Assembly (NCBI RefSeq): GCF_023333595.1
Contig: NZ_JAIQZM010000024.1
Coordinates: forward strand, 40,692 to 104,691
From: Argonema galeatum A003/A1
GTDB taxonomy: Bacteria > Cyanobacteriota > Cyanobacteriia > Cyanobacteriales > Aerosakkonemataceae
DNA: 64,000 nt
Direction of reading: 5' to 3'
The notes beneath the pieces are model-generated. The model was not told where the DNA came from and did no database searches. It saw only the letters and a program-made list of their open reading frames with translations. The position numbers and the translations under genes were made by a program. Shown piece by piece: positions 24,493 to 32,140 of the stretch (its first letter is position 1; each line of letters starts with the position of its first letter).

Positions 24493-25269
24493 TTACTCCC
24501 TTGGGGTCAGAAGATTATCTATTATTCTTTTTACCCTCTGCTCCTCTGCACAAGCGCCCCTCTGCGGCTTTATAGATATTCTTGAGAGCGGGAAAGGAGT
24601 AAGCTGTTGTGCTTGGGAGTTCACTAAATCGTAATTACCTGGGTTGCCGTTGCATGAGGCGGTGGTATCCCATTCAAACTCAGCCAATAGAAATACGCTA
24701 AACCCAATTACGATTCCAGTGGTGAGAAACTGCCAAAGTCCAACGTAAGGGAGAATCAATATACCCAAGAGGTGAATTAAACTGGTGAGTAGGAAAGTGC
24801 GCGATCGCATTGCGAACCCAGTATAAGCGTAACCCAAAGCACTCAAACCCAACCACAAAGGACACAGCCCCATCAAAACTTCCCCCCAATTAAAGAAGAT
24901 ACTCAAGTCAGTCACCACAAGACCGCCCAGCATCAAAATTGCCCAGCAATAAATAATGGACTTAAAAGGCTCCTCGTTCATCCAACCCCGCGTTAACTTC
25001 CACATCGCTACTGTGCCGAAAAGGGTGAGAACTGTCCACAGAAAGGCTTGCAGTGTCCAGTCTATCGGGAAAAATTGTGCTGTGGCAAAAATTGCCACCG
25101 AGATCGCAGCCCACAAAATACAAGCTTGATCCAACTTGGTATAAAAGGTTGAATATAAGGTCATGTTTCCTATCTGTAAATTGACGCGCCACGCTCCAGG
25201 TAAATCCTGAAAATTGACATTTTTTGGTTTGCGACGCAGAGGGGGTATGGTGGTGTTGAAAAAAGTCAT
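24493..25269 (-). CDS. Conserved-looking membrane protein, unknown
   Basis: The 258-aa protein has about six hydrophobic helices (from CILWAAISVAIFATAQFFPI at about 50 to LTTGIVIGFSVFLLAEFEW at about 200) joined by short loops, with a WKLTRGWMNEEPFKSIIYCW segment between helices two and three. I do not recognise the family. The last ~30 residues (RISIKPQRGACAEEQRVKR...) are encoded by a GAGGGGCA-type repeat, so the natural C-terminus was probably near residue 225. The first 35 residues are polar, and the ATG at residue 36 (MTLYSTFYTKLD) is a possible true start. Confidence 0.55.
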   Translation of the reverse strand: MTFFNTTIPPLRRKPKNVNFQDLPGAWRVNLQIGNMTLYSTFYTKLDQACILWAAISVAIFATAQFFPIDWTLQAFLWTVLTLFGTVAMWKLTRGWMNEEPFKSIIYCWAILMLGGLVVTDLSIFFNWGEVLMGLCPLWLGLSALGYAYTGFAMRSRTFLLTSLIHLLGILILPYVGLWQFLTTGIVIGFSVFLLAEFEWDTTASCNGNPGNYDLVNSQAQQLTPFPLSRISIKPQRGACAEEQRVKRIIDNLLTPRE

Positions 25270-25826
25270 AAACTTAGAGGTTGTTAAAAAAGTACTGTTG
25301 TTCTTTACTAATGATTTATACTCGCTCAGAAAGGTTGGTGCTTTTATCTATCGGAAGAAATGAGCTAACTTGTGTTTAACTCTCTCAATCGAAATAATTA
25401 TTAAGTTATGGGCTGCATCTGGGTCTTTCGGAATCCGGCCTGCTAATGTTCATAAGGAACATTTTTGTAGCGACACGGTATCATAAATATGTCGAAAGCA
25501 GAAGCTTTTGTGTCAAAAAATCATTATCAAGCCTGGTTAACTACTCCCTTTTTCTTAAAGCCCGCGCAGGCGGGCTTGGTTTGTGTAGCCGCGACTTTAG
25601 TCGTCTGGTAAAAAAGGCCCGATCGCATTCCCGCCTCACAGGTAGCCAAGGGCTTTCAACCCCAGCCGCAAACGGCTGAGCTGCATCAAGACGGAAGTAA
25701 TGAGGTTTCAAGAAGTATTATTAATTTATTGTAACATTAATAAATATTAAGTAATTTATAATTCGGTTTTTCTTAAAAAAATAATTAGTATAAAAAAGCA
25801 CAATATGTCATATTTTGTAGAGTGCG
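25270..25826. other. Intergenic with one palindromic repeat, no gene
   Basis: No credible gene is seen. At 25558-25577 the palindrome AAGCCCGCGCAGGCGGGCTT occurs, followed by a GCCGCGACTTTAGTCG partial palindrome; both are of the intergenic repeat type. The rest is AT-rich. An open frame from 25446 crosses the palindrome and has no family features. Confidence 0.4.
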
Positions 25827-26519
25827 TTAGCTAAGTAGCAGCTGGCTTAAGAAAAAACCCAGTGCAGCACTGCCGATCGGAACTGTGAGATTATCGATAC
25901 CCAACTTGGAGAAAGCTTCTAAGGCGGTAGCAACTATGGCGACGGGTATTGGTATTATCCACGTTTGCCATATATTACCTTGCGCCACCAGCAAAATCAG
26001 ACTGCTAACGGCATAGCTGACGAGTACCATTGTCAGGGAACCTTCCCAACTTTTTTGAATGTCCCAAACTTTGTAGGGATGTTTGCCAAATCGCTGCCCA
26101 ATCAGGGCTGCGAGTCCATCCCCCCAAGTCATGACCAAAATCCCCAAAGCGGCGTACTGGGGTTGTTGCAACGGCCAAAACCAAGCAGTTAAAATACCTA
26201 TACTGATTGCGTAAAAGAATGTTCCTAAGCTTTTGCGCCCGACGCTGTTGACACCGGGTAGGATCGGAAACTTGTAGGACAAAAGGGTAACTGCACTGGC
26301 TAGAATTGAAGCGGTAATCCCTACCCAAGCGGGGATTTGCAGCCACCATGCCAGCAGAATCACTTGTCCGGTGCCAATGTGAACTACTTTGCGAATTTTT
26401 TCTGGATCGGTGTTGGTGTAGCGATGTAGCAATTCGGCGGTTAAAACAACCGCGCCTACCCAGATTGCGGCGATCGCAATATGGAACCAGAGAGGGGGAA
26501 TTTGACCGAAAGGTGGCAC
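25827..26519 (-). CDS. Phytol/dolichol kinase-like CTP-dependent membrane kinase (VTE5-like)
   Basis: The 230-aa protein has about seven hydrophobic helices and the polyprenol/diacylglycerol kinase family pattern: RKVVHIGTGQVILLAWWL near the start, GRKSLGTFFYAISIG, ILVMTWGDGLAALIGQRFGKH and KSWEGSLTM, and near the end ALEAFSKLGIDNLTVPIGSA. In cyanobacteria and plastids this group (VTE5/FOLK type) phosphorylates phytol or farnesol with CTP, recycling chlorophyll-derived phytol to tocopherol. Specificity cannot be told from sequence alone. It is divergent from yidD, about 60 bp away. Confidence 0.85.
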   Translation of the reverse strand: MPPFGQIPPLWFHIAIAAIWVGAVVLTAELLHRYTNTDPEKIRKVVHIGTGQVILLAWWLQIPAWVGITASILASAVTLLSYKFPILPGVNSVGRKSLGTFFYAISIGILTAWFWPLQQPQYAALGILVMTWGDGLAALIGQRFGKHPYKVWDIQKSWEGSLTMVLVSYAVSSLILLVAQGNIWQTWIIPIPVAIVATALEAFSKLGIDNLTVPIGSAALGFFLSQLLLS

Positions 26520-26579
26520 TGTGTTATGGAAAGATTTAAGTGAATCCTTATTTACACTGTATTAGATCTGGTTACCAAT

Positions 26580-26825
26580 ATGAAAACGTTACTGATTTGG
26601 CTGATTCAAGGCTATCGGATGTTTGTTTCGCCCTTGTTTCCGCCCAGCTGTCGCTATACTCCCACTTGTTCCCAGTACGGTATGCAGGCGATCGAGCGAT
26701 TTGGCCCATTGCGCGGCAGTTGGATGACGATTCTGCGGATATTGCGCTGTCATCCCTTCCACCCCGGCGGTTACGATCCGGTGCCAAGTTTGGATAATCC
26801 TGGAAAAAAAGATTCCCATCTTTGA
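26580..26825 (+). CDS. yidD: YidD membrane protein insertion efficiency factor
   Basis: YidD is a small cytoplasmic amphipathic protein that assists YidC-dependent membrane insertion. The 81-aa sequence has the family landmarks LLIWLIQGYRMFVSPLFPPS, CRYTPTCSQY, AIERFGPLRGSW, RILRCHPFHPGGYDPVP. The tail after DPVPSLD is short. It stands apart from rpmH/rnpA, as is common in cyanobacteria. A small hairpin (26815-26835, CCCATCT/AGATGGG) spans its stop codon. Confidence 0.93.
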   Translation: MKTLLIWLIQGYRMFVSPLFPPSCRYTPTCSQYGMQAIERFGPLRGSWMTILRILRCHPFHPGGYDPVPSLDNPGKKDSHL

Positions 26826-26835
26826 TGGAGATGGG
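26815..26835 (+). terminator. Weak hairpin at the yidD stop
   Basis: CCCATCT and AGATGGG pair over a 7-nt loop. The following sequence is only modestly T-rich (GTGATTGTT), so termination is uncertain. Confidence 0.3.
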
Positions 26836-26888
26836 TGATTGTTAGTTAAGTTATTCAACCACTCCTTTAATGGAAGTGGATTTATTTT

Positions 26889-27098
26889 TTATATATTTTC
26901 CTGATTTTGTGCTGCTTTTCGTCTGGCATTTCCTCTTTGTCGTGCTTCTTCAAAACTGCTTTGATTTTCTGCTTCTAATCGTGCATTCAATTCGTCCAAG
27001 TCGGTAATCAAAACATCCCATCGTTTGATGACTTCGCGCATTTTAGCGACAGAACGCGCTCTAGTTTCTGGGTCAGGAATTCTCGGTTGATTAGTCAT
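26889..27098 (-). CDS. Small coiled hypothetical protein
   Basis: The 69-aa protein is highly charged and helical, with RSVAKMREVIKRWDVLITDL followed by DELNARLEAENQS and a basic C-terminus (RQRGNARRKAAQNQ). I do not recognise a family. Its start overlaps the stop of the upstream broken ORF by 4 bp (ATGA), showing that the two were a coupled pair. Its partner is cut by the CRISPR array. Small coupled helical genes of this kind are often antitoxin-like, but nothing here proves it. Confidence 0.5.
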   Translation of the reverse strand: MTNQPRIPDPETRARSVAKMREVIKRWDVLITDLDELNARLEAENQSSFEEARQRGNARRKAAQNQENI

Positions 27099-27269
27099 GG
27101 CAAATTCCAGTTCCTCTTGATTTCTTCGATACTGGCAGCGGTGGCTGGTAAGGCAGCAGTAGCTTCATTAATAGATCGAGCAAGCAATTCTAGCATATCA
27201 CGGCTAGCTACAGGTTGCGCGTCATAAATACGTCGCAAAGTCACATAAAACCGAGAATAATATGAATCT
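27095..27269 (-). pseudogene. 3' remnant of a gene interrupted by the CRISPR array
   Basis: The frame reads EADSYYSRFYVTLRRIYDAQ, then PVASRDMLELLARSINEATA and a tail ending EEIKRNWNLP, stopping in an ATGA overlap with the 69-aa gene. It enters the first CRISPR repeat upstream without a plausible ATG; only a GTG at 27244 or an ATG at 27196 could start a shorter product. The even composition and coupled stop suggest the C-terminal end of a once longer gene whose 5' part was replaced by the array. No family recognised. Confidence 0.45.
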
Positions 27270-30200
27270 GCTTCAATCCCTGAAAGGGATTATAGGTGAT
27301 TTCAACGTATAAACCTTTGACTCTTTCTCTATGAATAAAATGATGTTTCAATCCCTGAAAGGGATTATAGGTGATTTCAACTCAACGAGAATTGGAGCGC
27401 TGTTTCCAATGGGAGAAAGTTTCAATCCCTGAAAGGGATTATAGGTGATTTCAACGTGGGGGGATCGACCAAGCGAAGCGCGGAAGGTTTCAATCCCTGA
27501 AAGGGATTATGGGTGATTTCAACCCTCTTCACCTTTACTGTTGAGCTTGCACTTAACTGTTTCAATCCCTGAAAGGGATTATGGGTGATTTCAACAAAGA
27601 AAAATACAAATAGCTACATAAATGAGTTTAAGGTTTCAATCCCTGAAAGGGATTATGGGTGATTTCAACAAGCTTTTGGATGAGAGTAATCTACCGCTCT
27701 TTAAATGGTAGTTTCAATCCCTGAAAGGGATTATGGGTGATTTCAACTTGGGGGGGGTTTTTCTTCTATATCCCACCCACCCACCCAGAGTTTCAATCCC
27801 TGAAAGGGATTATAGGTGATTTCAACAGAGGTAGATTATGGGATTGGTATGGGCGCGAAGAAGGGAGTTTCAATCCCTGAAAGGGATTATAGGTGATTTC
27901 AACCTACCAACAACACCATCTACAAACGGAGCCAAGGGGTTTCAATCCCTGAAAGGGATTATAGGTGATTTCAACCCCCAGTTCCACAACTGGTGGGGAT
28001 GCGATACCCGGGTTTCAATCCCTGAAAGGGATTATAGGTGATTTCAACTAGATTATGGGATTGAGATGGGAGCTAAGAAAGGTGTTTCAATCCCTGAAAG
28101 GGATTATAGGTGATTTCAACCAAGAAATACCCCGCAATTCGCAATCGCGACAGTTCGTTTCAATCCCTGAAAGGGATTATAGGTGATTTCAACTCCTGCT
28201 TGTCCTTGAATTGGTAACTGAATCAAATGTTTCAATCCCTGAAAGGGATTATAGGTGATTTCAACTAGGTGAGATGGGAGGTGCGATCGCAAACAATATG
28301 TTTCAATCCCTGAAAGGGATTATAGGTGATTTCAACTGGGAAAGTAATCCAACTCTTTTGCAATTAGATTTTGTTTCAATCCCTGAAAGGGATTATAGGT
28401 GATTTCAACATCGAGAATTGAGCAAGTTAGAGCAAGTATTGAGCGTTTCAATCCCTGAAAGGGATTATAGGTGATTTCAACAGTGAAGTGTCTCCCATGC
28501 AAGGAACGCCCTGAACCCATCTGGTTTCAATCCCTGAAAGGGATTATAGGTGATTTCAACATAAGTAGTCTAGTAAACCGATATTTAGTAGGAAGGTTTC
28601 AATCCCTGAAAGGGATTATAGGTGATTTCAACCCCAATCACCACGAAGAACAGAGTAGTACAAATTCCAGTGTTTCAATCCCTGAAAGGGATTATAGGTG
28701 ATTTCAACCTACGTCCCTTCGTCTGATGGGCCGGGAGGTTCAGTTTCAATCCCTGAAAGGGATTATAGGTGATTTCAACTTTAATCTCTGCCTGCCCTCG
28801 ACTGGGGGAAGCCGTTTCAATCCCTGAAAGGGATTATAGGTGATTTCAACGAATTGATGCTAGAAAATCCCGATACATTGCCAGAACTAAGTTTCAATCC
28901 CTGAAAGGGATTATAGGTGATTTCAACAGCCGCGCATCAAGGAGCGAGCGTCTACTGCAAGGTTTCAATCCCTGAAAGGGATTATAGGTGATTTCAACCA
29001 TCGGTAGTGACATTTAGAACAATTAACAGGAAGTTTCAATCCCTGAAAGGGATTATAGGTGATTTCAACTGTTCGTTTGCTTCAGAGGCCGCAGCTGTGG
29101 GGTGGTTTCAATCCCTGAAAGGGATTATAGGTGATTTCAACCCAACTGCCAGCAGCGCCTAGAACCGGGACAACAAGTTTCAATCCCTGAAAGGGATTAT
29201 AGGTGATTTCAACAAACAACAGATATGATTACGGCAGCGTGCCAGAATGTTTCAATCCCTGAAAGGGATTATAGGTGATTTCAACCGTTAGATGGAACAA
29301 ACAAGTGAGGACTATTCAATCGGTTTCAATCCCTGAAAGGGATTATAGGTGATTTCAACAGAACCAGAGCATTGCAAACTTTGGGAGTCTGCCCTTGTTT
29401 CAATCCCTGAAAGGGATTATAGGTGATTTCAACGCCTGCGGGACGGTGCAACGCCGCCCAAAACCTGTTTCAATCCCTGAAAGGGATTATAGGTGATTTC
29501 AACTCCCCTATCTCAAATTTATTCTGAGCAGCACGAAACCCAGTGTTTCAATCCCTGAAAGGGATTATAGGTGATTTCAACTCAGCAAGGAGCCTTAACC
29601 GAGGGGGTAAAACTGCAGTTTCAATCCCTGAAAGGGATTATAGGTGATTTCAACCAAAGGATGTTAGAGCTATCTAGTACTGAAGACTTGTTTCAATCCC
29701 TGAAAGGGATTATAGGTGATTTCAACTAGATTTAACCCCATCCTAGCTGCCAAAATTAAGTTTCAATCCCTGAAAGGGATTATAGGTGATTTCAACGGAT
29801 TGGAGATGTACTATTCTTGCCTGTAAAGTTCCTGTTTCAATCCCTGAAAGGGATTATAGGTGATTTCAACTATGGCTGGAATGTAGTTTACTCTTGGATT
29901 GAAATTCAAGTTTCAATCCCTGAAAGGGATTATAGGTGATTTCAACTCACACAAACTTACCTTTGCTCTTGGATTGGAAGCGTTTCAATCCCTGAAAGGG
30001 ATTATAGGTGATTTCAACCCAGCGAGTTCGACAGCGATCGCCTCATCTACCCCCAAAGTTTCAATCCCTGAAAGGGATTATAGGTGATTTCAACAATAGC
30101 CGCTATTCTTTTGGTAGTGGCATACGCAGTTTCAATCCCTGAAAGGGATTATAGGTGATTTCAACTATTGCAGAGCAAAAACAGGCGATTGACACCGTTC

Positions 30201-30887
30201 GTTTCAATCCCTGAAAGGGATTATAGGTGATTTCAACTCTCGGCTGATGATGGCAAGATAGCTTCCGAAATGCGTTTCAATCCCTGAAAGGGATTATAGG
30301 TGATTTCAACTTTGGCTCGCACAGTGCGGAACTTGGTCGAATTTGTTTCAATCCCTGAAAGGGATTATAGGTGATTTCAACTCTCCTCAGTACGTCTGTT
30401 GGGTGTTATTTCATAGTTTCAATCCCTGAAAGGGATTATAGGTGATTTCAACTAGAAATACTGCTGTTTGGTCTTTACAGTTAGAGGGTTTCAATCCCTG
30501 AAAGGGATTATAGGTGATTTCAACTAAAAACGAAGATGAAAAGATCAATCCAAAGAGTTTCAATCCCTGAAAGGGATTATAGGTGATTTCAACTTCTGCT
30601 TTCGGTGGTGCAACATAATCCCAACCGTGTTTCAATCCCTGAAAGGGATTATAGGTGATTTCAACCTAAGAGGATAGGAAAAGGGGCTTTCCAAGCGCTT
30701 AGTAAGTTTCAATCCCTGAAAGGGATTATAGGTGATTTCAACCTTCGTTCAAAAAGGCTATTCTGCCTCTCCAGTGTTTCAATCCCTGAAAGGGATTATA
30801 GGTGATTTCAACAAATCCTTCGCTGTGAATTTGGGGAGCCAGCTAATAACGTTTCAATCCCTGAAAGGGATTATAGGTGATTTCAAC
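27270..30887 (-). CRISPR. CRISPR array: 50 repeats of 37 nt, 49 spacers
   Basis: The repeat on the plus strand is GTTTCAATCCCTGAAAGGGA followed by TTATAGGTGATTTCAAC. I counted 50 copies with 49 spacers of about 31-42 nt, most 34-37. Repeat 1 (27270-27306) has C for T at its second base. Repeats 4-7 (27487-27747) share a G variant (TTATGGGTGA). The reverse complement ends in GATTGAAAC, the usual crRNA 5'-handle form, and the degenerate repeat is at the 27270 end; both indicate transcription on the minus strand from a leader to the right. No cas gene is in the window. The repeat resembles those used with type III or I-D systems in cyanobacteria; the assignment is tentative. Confidence 0.98.
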
Positions 30888-31145
30888 TGCACACCTTCCA
30901 AACGCTTACCCTATTTAGTTTTCGAGGTTCAGTTGCGACTACCAAGAATAAATGTACCATTTCAGGCGACGGCTTGTAAATAGCCTGGAAAAAATTTCTT
31001 CTAAAACCCAGTCGTAGCAAGCATCCTAGCATTTGCGACTACCTCCAATTCGGCCCGATCGCACCCAAACCATTACCAGCTAAGGAATCCAGCCCCAAAA
31101 ATTGCTCTATCCTGAAAAACACCCCCCCGTAGTCGCAACCAGCCG
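30888..31145 (-). promoter_or_regulatory. Probable CRISPR leader region
   Basis: This is the non-coding sequence next to the last repeat, on the side predicted to be leader by repeat orientation and repeat degeneracy. It contains TTGCGACTACC twice, 100 bp apart (30933-30943 and 31033-31043), and the inverse GTAGTCGCAA at 31129-31138. The first gene beyond it, ddpX-like, starts at 31146 in the opposite direction. Confidence 0.6.
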
Positions 31146-31850
31146 ATGAAACCCTACCAGAATATCCCCATTTTAGAATGTCAAGAGCCGATCGCACCCA
31201 TTCCCCTAGAACTATTCGCCGTCGAATCACCCCACCCCTACCAAAAATTATCAGCACCTTACGGAGATCGATCGCCCTATTACCTCCGCCAAACAGTCCT
31301 CACCAAACTCATCGAAGCCCAACACCAGCTACAGCTACAACATCCCAACTGGCGCATCCAAATATTTGATGCCTATCGACCAATTGAAGTACAACGATTC
31401 ATGGTAGACTACAGCTTCGCCGAACTACTTCAGGCTCAGCAATTAAAATTATCCCAACTATCAGAAACTGAGATAGAAAAGATTTGGGAACAAGTCTATC
31501 AATTTTGGGCCCCACCAAGCCTCGATCCAGCCACACCGCCGCCACACAGTACAGGTGCTGCGATCGATCTTACCCTCGTAGACGAAAACGGCAACACAAT
31601 TAACATGGGTTCTGCCATTGATGAAATTTCACCAAGATCCCATCCAGATTACTTTGCCAATAGCACCAATCCACTAGAACAACAATATCATACCGATCGC
31701 CAACTATTGTTGAATGTCATGCTAAAAGCTGGATTTCAGCGTCATCCTAACGAATGGTGGCATTTCTCCTGCGGCGATCAAATGTGGGCGTGGTTATGCG
31801 ATCGGGCCGATCCTAATAATCCAGTTATAGCGCGATATGGAAAAATTTAA
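31146..31850 (+). CDS. ddpX: D-alanyl-D-alanine dipeptidase (DdpX/VanX type, peptidase M15)
   Basis: This zinc enzyme cleaves D-Ala-D-Ala, in most bacteria for peptidoglycan amino-acid turnover rather than vancomycin resistance. The 234-aa protein has the full catalytic set: R78 in DAYRPIEVQ, zinc ligands H134 and D141 in HSTGAAIDLTL, catalytic E203 and ligand H206 in NEWWHFSCGD. There is no signal peptide. No vanH/vanA-like genes are near, so a resistance role is not indicated. It lies next to the CRISPR leader by chance of location; nothing links it to CRISPR function. Confidence 0.9.
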   Translation: MKPYQNIPILECQEPIAPIPLELFAVESPHPYQKLSAPYGDRSPYYLRQTVLTKLIEAQHQLQLQHPNWRIQIFDAYRPIEVQRFMVDYSFAELLQAQQLKLSQLSETEIEKIWEQVYQFWAPPSLDPATPPPHSTGAAIDLTLVDENGNTINMGSAIDEISPRSHPDYFANSTNPLEQQYHTDRQLLLNVMLKAGFQRHPNEWWHFSCGDQMWAWLCDRADPNNPVIARYGKI

Positions 31851-31871
31851 ATTGGGATTGGAAATTTAGAA

Positions 31872-31904
31872 AGAAACCCGGTTTCTCCAAGAAACCGGGT
31901 TTCT
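31872..31904. terminator. Strong hairpin after ddpX (repeat AGAAACCCGGTTTCT)
   Basis: Near-perfect 15-bp arms AGAAACCCGGTTTCT/AGAAACCGGGTTTCT around CCA are followed by TGGGTTTTATC. It probably terminates ddpX. The same arm occurs singly at about 59760, so it also belongs to a dispersed repeat family. Confidence 0.6.
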
Positions 31905-31968
31905 GGGTTTTATCAGTTTCCCTATACTGGATTCCTACTAACTCAAGTTGCTATTTACTTACTTTCCG

Positions 31969-32036
31969 GGTACGTTGTTGCGCTTTAGCGCTCTTATCCT
32001 AGTTTTAATAAGAGCGCTAAAGCGCAACAACGTACC
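31969..32036. repeat. Palindromic repeat (family P1), long-loop copy
   Basis: The arm GGTACGTTGTTGCGCTTTAG continues into GCGCTCTTAT and is mirrored after a 10-nt centre, giving about 29-bp arms. It is the longest member of the family that ends in GGTACG. Confidence 0.85.
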
Positions 32037-32093
32037 TAATACGAGCCTTAACTATATAACTATGATTGCTCTGGAAATCTTGATTTTTACCAC

Positions 32094-32130
32094 TGACAAC
32101 TGACCACTGACAACTGACCACTGACCACTT
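32094..32130. repeat. STRR, ACTGACC/ACTGACA heptamers
   Basis: About five tandem heptamers of the type ACTGACC lie just downstream of the GT-C gene. The unit is the same as in the nrtR-nadE gap. Confidence 0.75.
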
Positions 32131-32140
32131 GCACTACTCC

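Noticed and set aside
25446..25679. 77-codon plus-strand frame in the 25.3-25.8 kb gap
   Set aside because: It crosses an intergenic palindrome and shows no conserved-looking domain.
27838..30983. Several open frames in the CRISPR region on both strands coding for repeated FQSLKGIIGDFN or VEITYNPFQGLK peptides
   Set aside because: They are translations of the 37-nt repeats; frames break at spacers and have no start signals.
31146..31850. The gene beside the CRISPR array considered as a cas accessory gene
   Set aside because: It is a complete M15 D-Ala-D-Ala dipeptidase with all active-site residues; no link to CRISPR known.
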